This document shows, piece by piece, positions 9,296 to 17,737 of a DNA stretch of 64,000 nucleotides (the first letter of the stretch is position 1; each line of letters starts with the position of its first letter). A program made the translations under genes and the position numbers. The notes under the pieces were generated by a model, which worked only from the letters and a program-made list of their open reading frames with translations, was not told where the DNA came from and made no database searches. The DNA is taken from contig JAJFGJ010000002.1 of the NCBI GenBank assembly GCA_021776175.1, positions 124,001-188,000 on the forward strand. The letters run 5' to 3'. This DNA is from Kiloniellaceae bacterium (GTDB lineage: Bacteria > Pseudomonadota > Alphaproteobacteria > Kiloniellales > J153).

Positions 9296-9775
9296 CTAGC
9301 CTTCGACGATGATTTTGTAATCGGGTGTCGGATTTAGCGGGCAGGAATAGACGTACTCCCCTGGCTTCAGATTAATCGCGTAGTCCTTGGTTGTTCCTGT
9401 CCTTAGACCGCCGCCGGAAACACTAGGCAGAGTCGCGCGCGCGATCAGGCCATCGCCGCGCATCCAGAATCCGAGCGAATAGGGAACGTTCTTATTGGTG
9501 ACCCGAAAGATGTACTTCCCGGGCTTCAACCGCAGGACCTTGGCTTCGACCAAACGCCGCGCCCCGGTCTTCGCGTTGATCGCATCGCAGTCGGCCTTGC
9601 GGTGCGAGGTGAAGCCACGGTCAATGCCGTTTTCGGATTCGAGGAATTGACACGGCGTCTGCGTAAGCTCGACCACGGTCGGCTCCACGGCCAGCGCCTG
9701 GGCTCCGCCCTGGGTCATGACGGCAACCAAGCCCGCCGCCGCGATCAAGCCGCGAATCCCACGAATTTCAGTCAT
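9296..9775 (-). CDS. Secreted cupredoxin-like protein
   Basis: The ATG at 9775 is preceded by TAAGGAG and is preferred over a longer frame. The 159-residue product has a signal peptide (AAAGLVAVMTQGGAQALA), then a single beta-rich domain with GKYIFRVTNKNVPYSLGFWMRG and, near the end, LKPGEYVYSCPLNPTPDYKIIVEG. The latter resembles the C-terminal copper loop of cupredoxins (Gly-x-Tyr-x-Tyr-x-Cys-Pro). The usual loop His is not obvious, so copper binding is uncertain. It lies just upstream of the flavoprotein/TVP38 genes on the same strand and may belong with them. Confidence 0.7.
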   Translation of the reverse strand: MTEIRGIRGLIAAAGLVAVMTQGGAQALAVEPTVVELTQTPCQFLESENGIDRGFTSHRKADCDAINAKTGARRLVEAKVLRLKPGKYIFRVTNKNVPYSLGFWMRGDGLIARATLPSVSGGGLRTGTTKDYAINLKPGEYVYSCPLNPTPDYKIIVEG

Positions 9776-9927
9776 GTATTTCTCCTTAGATGTTCCGCCG
9801 CCTGGCCGGTTTGGGCCGCCCGGGCGTTTTCCCAATGACGGCGGGAGCAAGATTACGCCCGCCGCCCAATAGGAAATACCGCTCAGCGCCGAGTTCAATA
9901 GCCATAAAGCCACGCAATGATCAGGTA

Positions 9928-9943
9928 TGTGACGGTCGTCACG
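9928..9943. promoter_or_regulatory. CRP/FNR-superfamily-like palindrome
   Basis: TGTGA-N6-TCACG contains perfectly inverted GTGAC/GTCAC arms and matches the CRP-type half-sites at 9 of 10 positions. It lies about 150 bases upstream of the cupredoxin-like gene. Which family member would bind it cannot be told. Confidence 0.35.
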
Positions 9944-10036
9944 CCCGATACCCCAGCTCACGGGGATATGATGGCCTGTGAAGGTATTGGGCAAAGGCGC
10001 GGCCATGAGGGATGGCGCCAGCCTATGGAAAAATAC

Positions 10037-11149
10037 TTAACGCGGGCCTGCCGCGAGTCCACCTACGTATTCCGCGATCGCCAGGCAGGACGTCAAACCC
10101 GGCGATTCAATGCCGAAGAGATTAACCAACCCTTTGACGCCGTGCTGGTCTTCGCCGCAAATCATGAAGTCGGTTCGTAGCTCCCCATCCATCACGATCT
10201 TGGGCCGGATACCGGCATAGTCGGGCACCAAGCTTCCCGCTTCCAGCCCCGGCCAGTATTCGCGTATCCGATCGTAGAACCCCTGGGCCCGGCTGGCGTC
10301 CACATCGAAGTCGAAGTCCTCGATCCACTGCACATCCGGTCCGAACCGCGCCAGTCCGCCCAGGTCCAGGGTAAGGTGGACGCCCAGGCCGCCGGGTTCC
10401 GGGACCGGATAGATTAGCCGTTGAAAGGGCGAGCGGGCCGCCAGCCGGAAGTAGTTTCCCTTGGCCAACCGTTGTTCGGGGATATGCGTTTTCGCCAGAC
10501 CCACGACCCCGCACGCCAAGTCCACCGCCCCCAGCCCGGCGCAATTGACGACACTTCTCGCGGCGATCTCAATATCTTGGGCGCCGGCGATCTCCAGCAA
10601 TAGGCCCTGGGGAATGGCCGCCACAGTGTGGATTTTACTGGAGAAAGCGATCATCGCGCCATGCGCCTCGGCGTCGCCCTGCAACGCGGTCATGAGGGCG
10701 TGGCTGTCGATAATCCCGGTGGAGGGCGAGTGGAGGGCGCCCAAACACCGGATTTCCGGCTCCAAGGCCTGGACGTCTTGGGGCGGGAGGGGCAGGAGAT
10801 CCTCGACACCATTGGCCTCGCCGCGCGCCTTGAGTTCCCGCAGGGTGTCGAGCTGTTCCGGAGCCGTGACGACAATCAGCTTTCCGCAGCGGCGATACCC
10901 GACATGGTAATCATCGCAAAAGGCGTAAAGCAGATCCCGGCCGCGCCGGCAAAGCCGCGCTTTGAGCGAGCCTGGTTGATAGTAAATCCCGGCGTGGATC
11001 ACCTCGGAATTGCGCGAGCTGATCTGCGTGCCCATGGCGCTCTCGGCCTCGACGATCAGAACATCGCGGCCGTCGCGCGCCAGCTGGCGGGCAACGGCCA
11101 AGCCCACGACACCGGCCCCCACGACAACGCAATCGACCGTCTCCACCAT
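10037..11149 (-). CDS. FAD-dependent oxidoreductase, L-2-hydroxyglutarate oxidase (LhgO)-like
   Basis: This 370-residue DAO-family flavoprotein begins with the dinucleotide-binding VVVGAGVVGLAVARQLARDG. It continues with SSRNSEVIHAGIYYQPGSLKARLC, a segment very typical of the LhgO/L2HGDH group, and ends with YAGIRPKIVMDGE and HGVKGLVNLFGIESPGLTSCLAIAEYV. LhgO oxidises L-2-hydroxyglutarate to 2-oxoglutarate and passes electrons to the quinone pool. Related DAO proteins act on other 2-hydroxy acids or glycerol-3-phosphate, so the substrate is inferred. It stands as a single transcriptional unit at the left edge of the polysaccharide region. Confidence 0.82.
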   Translation of the reverse strand: MVETVDCVVVGAGVVGLAVARQLARDGRDVLIVEAESAMGTQISSRNSEVIHAGIYYQPGSLKARLCRRGRDLLYAFCDDYHVGYRRCGKLIVVTAPEQLDTLRELKARGEANGVEDLLPLPPQDVQALEPEIRCLGALHSPSTGIIDSHALMTALQGDAEAHGAMIAFSSKIHTVAAIPQGLLLEIAGAQDIEIAARSVVNCAGLGAVDLACGVVGLAKTHIPEQRLAKGNYFRLAARSPFQRLIYPVPEPGGLGVHLTLDLGGLARFGPDVQWIEDFDFDVDASRAQGFYDRIREYWPGLEAGSLVPDYAGIRPKIVMDGELRTDFMICGEDQHGVKGLVNLFGIESPGLTSCLAIAEYVGGLAAGPR

Positions 11150-11486
11150 TCAAGAAATACTCAAGCGCGCGCATGCTTCGGGGGGAGCAGGTAAAAAAAA
11201 CGCCCAGACCAACCCCCGCGAAAATCGGCTTGGACACTCCAAGCTCATTCTACCAGCTTGGCCATGAGAACAGAAGATGTGCCAGAAGCCACAAATGGCG
11301 CAAGCATTCTGATCATGTACCAGGCGGGCGGGGAAGGTGGGGGCATGTGGGGACGGAAGGGGGCAAGGGTGGGCAAACCGCCGCGAGAGCCGGCACCGCT
11401 TGCTTGCTAGGGGCGTACTAGTTGTGAGGTTTCAACCGATTTCTATCGGCGATTGACCGTATTTTATCCCTCAGCACGGCGTAGGA
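11150..11486. other. Intergenic stretch, no gene seen
   Basis: This stretch separates the last core-like gene from the scarred edge of the polysaccharide locus. It holds G-rich runs and no reading frame with recognisable similarity. It would contain the promoter of the minus-strand LhgO-like gene. Confidence 0.5.
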
Positions 11487-11554
11487 GCTGTGGGCAACCA
11501 GCTTGGCCTGGCGACCGCCGAGGGTCAGAGCTAGGCAAGCCGGTTACCCACAGC
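11487..11554. repeat. Imperfect inverted repeat beside the IS256 remnant
   Basis: GCTGTGGGCAACC at 11487-11499 pairs with GGTTACCCACAGC at 11542-11554 with one mismatch. The pairing continues imperfectly inward through GCTTGGCCT / AGGCAAGC, giving an arm of about 23 bp. It lies some 50-80 bases before the first recognisable transposase codons, so it could be the relic of an IS end or a secondary-structure element. Confidence 0.45.
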
Positions 11555-11603
11555 GGGCGGTCATCGCGGTTTCCGGAATAGGGCTTGCCCATCACGACGC
11601 AAC

Positions 11604-12060
11604 TTGGAGCCAGGGAATGCCTCGATTGTCGATGACATGATGACGCTTCGTGTTTTGCGGGAAAAGAGATCTGACGCCGATCTGCTGCGCGAATTGATCT
11701 GCTTCACCGCCCAGCGTTTGATGAAACTGCAGGTGCAAGGCCTGACTAGCGCCGGCTGCGGCAAGCGCTCGCCCGATCGGATCAACCAGCACAACGGCGA
11801 CCGGGTCTGGGAGACCCGCGCCGGCACCGTCGAGATGAAGATATTCCCAAGCTGAAGAAGGGATCCTACTTCCCCGACTTCCTGGAGCCCCGGCGGATGA
11901 CCGAGAAGGCGCTCACTGCGGTGATCCAGGTGTCCCATATCCAAGACGTCGATCCGTTCTGTCGACGACCTGGCGCAAGGCAAGTGCCTCGGTCGTAGTG
12001 ATCGCCGCCGACGGCCTGATAGAAAAACGTGAATTTGCGCTCACGTCACCCGATCAAAGT
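11604..12060 (+). pseudogene. IS256-family (mutator) transposase remnant
   Basis: The plus-strand reading DADLLRELICFTAQRLMKLQ, then KRSPDRINQHNG and VWETRAGTVEMKI, is the N-terminus of an IS256-type transposase. After a one-base frameshift near 11845 it continues as KLKKGSYFPDFLEPRRMTEK and ALTAVIQ. After another shift it reads SVDDLAQGK and then a fragment like the ASVVVIAADG strand further along the protein. The catalytic domain is deleted. It is a dead scar marking the left border of the polysaccharide locus. Confidence 0.75.
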
Positions 12061-12124
12061 TCCTGGGATTGGACAGAGTTTATACATACCAATGACCTTT
12101 CGGGATCCATTACTCCATGCATGG

Positions 12125-13252
12125 TTAGCCGTTTTTCCATGCGGAAAACCAAAGATCCCGATAGAACCTTGCCACTCTTTCGATGCCATATTGGTGCTTT
12201 ATTTTATCCCGAGCTCGTTGACCTCTAAAGGCTCTGCTGTCTCTACTTTCCGAGATAACGACATCGATCGCGCTTGCAAGTGCTACAGGATTGCGGGGCG
12301 CAACCACCAACCCCGTGTCCCCTATCAGTTCCGCTGTATCACCGACATCGGTTGCCACGCATGGCAATTCGGTCGCCATGGCTTCACCAAGTGTGTTTGG
12401 GAACCCCTCGCCATAAGCTGAACTTAGAACGGCTATGTCGAGGCCGCGCAAGAGGCGCGCCACATCACGCCGCTCTCCAAGAGGCGTCAGTCGGCCCAGT
12501 AAAATTGGCGGGATCTTTAATTGGTCGGTGTTACGGCCGATCAACACGAAGCATGCCTGGGGATGCTGCGCCGCCACAAGCTCGGCGGCGGCAAGAAAGG
12601 TAGCGTGATCCTTTTGTGGATCTACGCGAGCCACCATGCCAACCGCCAGCGCAGTATCCTCGAGGCCTAGATCGTTCCTCACCATGGCGCGGTCCGTTGC
12701 ATCGGGACGCCATTCTTCGGTATCGAAGCCATTGGGGAGATAGAACCAACGACGAGGGCGATAGCCCAACGCCTCGTGAACTCGCCGACCGGCCTGAGAG
12801 TTTGTTGCCACCGCCCACGGCAAGGGCGATAACCGAGCCAGCAGCGCCACGGTCCACCGGGTAGATCGGACATGGTGCGAGAAGTCAATGTCCGAACATC
12901 TCAAGTTCCAAACCACACGGCGCATTCCTAAGCCAGCCAAGGTGGCGCCCAATATGCCGACAAGGTCGGCATGATAGAGCCACGTCATTATCACGTCGGG
13001 TTGAACTTTGCGCATAATGGCGATCAGGCGAGGGAGTAGCGCAAGGAACGAAAGCCCGCGTCGCATACCTAGGCAGTGAAGTTCGACACCGTTAGCCCTC
13101 AAGCTCGCACCGTGCGCGCCATCGTCCATCAGCGAAACAACGACTTGTCTGGGCGCATCCGGCCCACAGTCAGTGAAGACGATACGAGTGAGCATTCGCT
13201 CGGCCCCGCCAGAGCCCAGCCCAGTGATGACGTGCAGAACGGTCGGCGTCAT
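12125..13252 (-). CDS. Glycosyltransferase family 4
   Basis: The 375-residue GT-B enzyme has an N-terminal VLHVITGLGSGGAERMLTRI, typical of GT4, and a C-terminal nucleotide-sugar domain with VARVDPQKDHATFLAAAE, FVLIGRN, LSSAYGEGFPNTLGEAMATE (the Glu-x7-Glu motif) and GLVVAPRNPVALASAI. It should add a sugar with retention of configuration during polysaccharide or O-antigen assembly at the cytoplasmic face. It is the last gene of the minus-strand locus, separated from the next one by 305 bases, so it may have its own promoter. Confidence 0.87.
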   Translation of the reverse strand: MTPTVLHVITGLGSGGAERMLTRIVFTDCGPDAPRQVVVSLMDDGAHGASLRANGVELHCLGMRRGLSFLALLPRLIAIMRKVQPDVIMTWLYHADLVGILGATLAGLGMRRVVWNLRCSDIDFSHHVRSTRWTVALLARLSPLPWAVATNSQAGRRVHEALGYRPRRWFYLPNGFDTEEWRPDATDRAMVRNDLGLEDTALAVGMVARVDPQKDHATFLAAAELVAAQHPQACFVLIGRNTDQLKIPPILLGRLTPLGERRDVARLLRGLDIAVLSSAYGEGFPNTLGEAMATELPCVATDVGDTAELIGDTGLVVAPRNPVALASAIDVVISESRDSRAFRGQRARDKIKHQYGIERVARFYRDLWFSAWKNG

Positions 13253-13557
13253 GCGGCCGTCGTGCGCCGCTCGAACCGAACCTGAGGTTCTAGCAATTTC
13301 CGCATCGGAGGCTCCCTCTACAACCAGTCGCTCATGTGTCCGCGAAATTCGAGAATTCCTCCCGCGCCCATTTCATCGCCGAAGATACTAGGCACAGAAA
13401 ATGGCGCATTTCTTTACACTTATTCGCGGAACTTACTCGCTGCGCCTATGGAAACAGTAATAGTTCTTTTGCATGCGGACTGCACACGCAGCATTGCCGA
13501 CGTTACCGGCCGTCTGGAAGCAAAAAATGTCGTGCCCACCGCGATTCCTGTCCACGC
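13253..13557. other. Gene-free gap inside the polysaccharide locus
   Basis: The 305 bases between two minus-strand glycosyltransferase genes show no convincing coding frame and no recognisable transposon piece. The gap breaks the otherwise tight operon and could carry a promoter for the final glycosyltransferase; none was clear by eye. Confidence 0.4.
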
Positions 13558-14760
13558 CTACGAACCAGCGGATGCCCCTAAAGCGAGCCGGCGGTAGGCC
13601 GTGACAACATCGCCGCGAATTGCTGACCGGCCGGCCAGCTGCTGCAAAAGCGATCGATTGGCAAGTGCGATTCGGTCGGCGAGCGCGTCGTCATCCATAA
13701 GGCGGATAACGGCGGCACCGATCTCGTCAGGGAAGAGGTTTCGAGCATAGAGCAGGTGGCGTTCATTCTCAAACAATGGCGTCAATCCGGAAAGTGGGGA
13801 GACGACGGGTGCGGCCCCTCCCAGCATTGCCTCGTAAAGCACGTTTGGAATTCCGTCCATCAAGGAAGGGGCCAGCATGACCCGTGCCCGGTGCATAGCC
13901 TCCATCACAAAACCCCGGTCCACACGATCATGCCATTGGATTGCCGCCTGTATGTTAGCAGGCAAGCGGCGAATGGCGTACTCGGCTTCGGGATTTACGG
14001 CTGTCATCAGAATTGTGATTGGCTGAAGCTGATCCCAGACCGAATGGAGCCCCTCAAGCATCGGCAGCACCTTGCTCTGATACCCCTCATAAGCTTTCGG
14101 AATAAACAAAAGCCTGGAGCGGCCTGATGGGGGCGTAGGAGGTATGTCGGGAACGTCAAAACCGCCGGTGCCTGGCACCGAGCGCTCAAACTGGCGGTCC
14201 GGCGCGCAACCATGGTCCGTCGCAATTCGGTAGTTCTCTGGATTGTCGCATATGAGCAAATCGCATAGCCGAAACAGCCTGTCGAGCCGATCCCGCGTTC
14301 GAGAATGAGTCAAACCGTCCAGCAGATCGGGGCCGCCGCGGACCTGAACTGCCAACCGCGTGGCCCCAACCAGACCCGCCTTCTCTAGAGCAGATAAGGC
14401 GAACAACCCACCGTAGCTGGCGCCGAAGCAATGTAGGATGTGCGGCCGGAAGCGGCGTACGAGCCGGCCTAGAAGCCGCCTGCCCAACACGGCGTGCAAA
14501 TCGCGCCCCGTCTTGATCGACAGGGCTGAAAGTAGATCGACCAATGGTGCCGGCAAGCCGCGCCGGCGCGGCCAGTCGCGTAACCGCGTCTTCCCCGTGT
14601 AGGTCACGGAGTGCTCAAAGTCGGGCGCGATGGCGCCGCGGCTGATGGCGAAACAGCGGATATCGAATCCGTGACCGTCGAGCAGCCGAATCCACGACTG
14701 TGCATGGGTGCTCTGAATCTCCCCGACGAAGAGGATGCGAATAGGATTGGCCGGTATCAC
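13558..14760 (-). CDS. Glycosyltransferase family 4-like protein (paralogue A)
   Basis: The GTG at 14760 overlaps the stop of the upstream gene (GTGA), which fixes the start despite a longer open frame. The 400-residue product begins IRILFVGEIQSTHAQSWIRLLDG. It has VRGGPDLLDG and DLLICDNPENYRIA in the N-domain, and RVMLAPSLMDGIPNVLYEAMLGGAAPVVSPL with NERHLLYARNLFPDEIGAAV in the C-domain. The last resembles the GT4 donor-binding region, although the classical EX7E spacing is altered. It is a clear paralogue of the protein at 17738-19054. It probably adds a sugar to the growing chain. Confidence 0.8.
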   Translation of the reverse strand: MIPANPIRILFVGEIQSTHAQSWIRLLDGHGFDIRCFAISRGAIAPDFEHSVTYTGKTRLRDWPRRRGLPAPLVDLLSALSIKTGRDLHAVLGRRLLGRLVRRFRPHILHCFGASYGGLFALSALEKAGLVGATRLAVQVRGGPDLLDGLTHSRTRDRLDRLFRLCDLLICDNPENYRIATDHGCAPDRQFERSVPGTGGFDVPDIPPTPPSGRSRLLFIPKAYEGYQSKVLPMLEGLHSVWDQLQPITILMTAVNPEAEYAIRRLPANIQAAIQWHDRVDRGFVMEAMHRARVMLAPSLMDGIPNVLYEAMLGGAAPVVSPLSGLTPLFENERHLLYARNLFPDEIGAAVIRLMDDDALADRIALANRSLLQQLAGRSAIRGDVVTAYRRLALGASAGS

Positions 14761-17729
14761 GTAGCTTCGACCACCGAGACGGAAGCCATCGCAGTATCGA
14801 CAGAGACCGTGGCACGGGCAGCGCAGTCCATTATGGCCTCCTCCCACAAAGGCAAAACTCGCGTTACGTCGTACTCCAGCGCCCTCTCACGTCCCAACCG
14901 GATAAGTTCATCCGCCAGCGCGGCGTCCTCGGCTAACCTTCGGATAGCCTCGGCGAGGCTTTCGGCATCGTCCGGGGGAACAAGGATGCCGAAATGTCCA
15001 TTGTCTAGCACTTCGCTCGGACCAAATGGGCAATCGACCGCGATCGTCGGCACGTCGAGCGCCATGGCTTCGACAAGCACCAACCCGAATGCCTCGAAGT
15101 GCGATGTTAAAATCAGGCCATGAGCCCGCTTCAACAACGGAAAGGGGTTCGCCATGGTACCCACAAACCGAATTCTACCATCGAGGGTACGGCGGCGTAC
15201 GTTAGACTCCAGGTCTCGGCGTAGGCTGCCATCGCCGATGCAGACAACGGCTATGTCTTCTCGCACACCCAGGCGCTCCACGGCGTCGATTAGCAGTGTG
15301 TGGTTTTTCTCCGGGTTAAGACGCGCGATCGACACGAAAAATTTGCGGCCCGCAATCCAGCGGTCCAACTCCTGCTGGTCACTCTCAGCGGAGGCGAGAA
15401 ACCGAATTCGGGCAACGTTCGTCGGATTTGGCAAGACGCCGACGAGTTCTGGCGTGAGGTCGAGATAATTTTCCAGATCCCGCGCGCAACCCGGTCCGGG
15501 GAGATAGACTCGCCCACTTTCAGAAACCGCCCGCCGTAGCATCGCTTCAGCGAAAGCGCGTTCCTCTTCCTCTTGAAAAATAATGGGCAAATAATTACTT
15601 TCCCGGGTGTGAAGCGAAACAATGTGGCACGTGCCGTCGGGAAGCGTGGTAAGCTGTGTTAGAATCGTCGCGTGTTCCATGAAAGAGATCACGATGGCGC
15701 CCTTTGTGCGGTCGAGGAGATCTGCCAACCGGGCGAGCATCGGCCGGTAGCGCATCCGCCATATCGCGGCGTGGTACGCTTCCTGATCGGTGAACTTGTT
15801 CAAGACCAATAGATATCGGCGAGCGTTGAAGGCTAGGCGCAAAGCCGCACGTAGACCGATATAGCAGGACCGCCGGGCCAGACGGGCAATCAATCGAATG
15901 CCCAAGAGTAGCTGCCGGCCACCCAAGCTCTTGAGCATGGCGCGCAATTCCGGTGACATGGCTAGGATAAAACGATCCAGGCGGCTGACAGGAACTGGCG
16001 GCGGCGGTTGGGTTCCAGTCGAATGCTTCAGGGTGGAATAGGTTTCATTACTGCTGTCACTCAGAATGTGAATGATGCTGTCCTGCGGATAATCGCCGCC
16101 TGTCTGCGACCGATAGAGGCAGGCTATCTCAACAGAGAAGCGTTCGCGGTCGATGCCCGAACAAAGCTCCGCCATCACTCTTTCGGCACCGCCGCCCCAG
16201 GGCGACAGTCCGAGCACGAGCACCCGCACCTTGCCCGCTTCGACTGCTGCCTCGCCACAGGCTGCCCGAGGTAACCGCTCGCGAATGTTTCCGGCCCATT
16301 CGTCCGCAGGTCCTTCCAACACCACCCGCTGGGCGCCGCATATCCAGGGCAAATCCGCCGCCTTGCATGACGCGGCAACGTCAAAACAGCCCAGAAGCGG
16401 CAGTATCTCGCAGTTTTCCTCTCCGCCCGCGAGGGGCACCGTGTAGCCTAGGCGATCCTGGCCTAGGTATTGGCCCGAGCGCACGATTAGGACACCGCCC
16501 TGGACAAGCTCCGCCGCACACCGGTTCAGGTCGGCATGATCTGAGTACGCCAAAAGAAGCACCCGCCCCCCTGGTCGAGACTTGCTGACGGGCGAAACGG
16601 TAACTTTCATCAATGAAGTGAGATAGCGCTCCATCTCGAGGGCCTGGTCATGGCCACTTGCGGCATATCTAGCGTAGGTTGACATGGCCAATTCAACCGG
16701 GTCCACCATCAGAGGCTCGGCCACCTGGGCAGAGGCAATATATGTGGTGCGTAGGACAGACCACATGAGACCGAAATCATCGTCCTGGTGGCTCAACGCC
16801 AAGCGCCCCGCCTCCGCCAGAAAGCACGGGCGCAGTTCCTCCGCCGCCAGAGGCGCATCAGGCGCCCACAGGAATTCCGCCAGCCGCGCGGCCAGTAGAG
16901 GAGTGCTGCCCAGCCGGTAGACGAAGGATGTAGGATCGGCGGCCACCGTCATGACGGAGTCCATCAGCGACTTCAGCGCTTCGGGCTCCGAGAGGTCGAC
17001 AAACGGTGCTAGTGTGTGTAAATCCGACTCGTTGAGCACCTGGAGTGCGGCCCGCGCACTATCGAAATAGCAGGCGGCAGGGAACACTTCTGAACCCTGC
17101 GCATCGTGATTGCGGCTGATGACCGTCGACTGTTCAATAAATTTCGGCTTCGCCCGTTTTAACAGCCGGAGCCACATGCCGTAATCCTGGCCGAACCGCA
17201 GTTCCTCTTCAAAATAGCCGACCTGTTCCCAAAGTGCCCGCCGGACGCAGATGGTAATGCCACTGATGTAATTGCGGAGAAACAGGCCGATGACCTCGTG
17301 GTTGGTTGTCGGACGCGGTCCCCAAAGGCCATGCTCCTCGATCTGACCGGTGTGTTCGCGCAGGAGCTGGAAATAACTATAGAAAAAGTCGGCATCTGGA
17401 TACTCAGCGATGTACCGCAAGTTACATTCCAACTTGTGCGGCTCGAACAGATCATCGGAACTAAGCCAGTTGAACCACTCTCCCTGTGCCTCGGCGAGCC
17501 CGCGGTTCAGCGCCGAAGCAACACCTCCGTTAGCTTTATGAATCACCCTGATCCGGCTATCGCGTGCGGTGTAGGCATCGAGGATCTGCCGGGTGCCATC
17601 GGTGGAGCCATCGTTGACAACCACCGCCTCCCAATCGGAGCAGGTCTGGGCCAGGATGCTGTCCAGCGCCGCCGGAAGGTACTCCTCCTGATTGTAGGTG
17701 GGAACAATGATGCTGAAAGTCGGTGTCAT
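14757..17729 (-). CDS. Bifunctional GT2-GT4 glycosyltransferase fusion (990 aa)
   Basis: Two glycosyltransferases are joined in one frame. Residues 1-230 form a GT-A/GT2 domain with FSIIVPTYNQEEYLPAALDS, VVVNDGSTDGT and the DxD-like NWLSSDDLF. Residues 230-495 are a helical linker followed by a small Rossmann-like segment (GGRVLLLAYSDHADLNRCA) of unknown role. Residues 500-970 form a GT4 domain with LVLGLSPWGGGAERVM, RLNPEKNHTLLIDAVE, SHFEAFGLVLVEAMALDVP and GILVPPDDAESLAEAI. Such fusions usually carry out two successive transfers or polymerise a repeat. It is flanked by two paralogous glycosyltransferases and overlaps the downstream one. Confidence 0.88.
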   Translation of the reverse strand: MTPTFSIIVPTYNQEEYLPAALDSILAQTCSDWEAVVVNDGSTDGTRQILDAYTARDSRIRVIHKANGGVASALNRGLAEAQGEWFNWLSSDDLFEPHKLECNLRYIAEYPDADFFYSYFQLLREHTGQIEEHGLWGPRPTTNHEVIGLFLRNYISGITICVRRALWEQVGYFEEELRFGQDYGMWLRLLKRAKPKFIEQSTVISRNHDAQGSEVFPAACYFDSARAALQVLNESDLHTLAPFVDLSEPEALKSLMDSVMTVAADPTSFVYRLGSTPLLAARLAEFLWAPDAPLAAEELRPCFLAEAGRLALSHQDDDFGLMWSVLRTTYIASAQVAEPLMVDPVELAMSTYARYAASGHDQALEMERYLTSLMKVTVSPVSKSRPGGRVLLLAYSDHADLNRCAAELVQGGVLIVRSGQYLGQDRLGYTVPLAGGEENCEILPLLGCFDVAASCKAADLPWICGAQRVVLEGPADEWAGNIRERLPRAACGEAAVEAGKVRVLVLGLSPWGGGAERVMAELCSGIDRERFSVEIACLYRSQTGGDYPQDSIIHILSDSSNETYSTLKHSTGTQPPPPVPVSRLDRFILAMSPELRAMLKSLGGRQLLLGIRLIARLARRSCYIGLRAALRLAFNARRYLLVLNKFTDQEAYHAAIWRMRYRPMLARLADLLDRTKGAIVISFMEHATILTQLTTLPDGTCHIVSLHTRESNYLPIIFQEEEERAFAEAMLRRAVSESGRVYLPGPGCARDLENYLDLTPELVGVLPNPTNVARIRFLASAESDQQELDRWIAGRKFFVSIARLNPEKNHTLLIDAVERLGVREDIAVVCIGDGSLRRDLESNVRRRTLDGRIRFVGTMANPFPLLKRAHGLILTSHFEAFGLVLVEAMALDVPTIAVDCPFGPSEVLDNGHFGILVPPDDAESLAEAIRRLAEDAALADELIRLGRERALEYDVTRVLPLWEEAIMDCAARATVSVDTAMASVSVVEAT

Positions 17730-17737
17730 TGTGCCAT

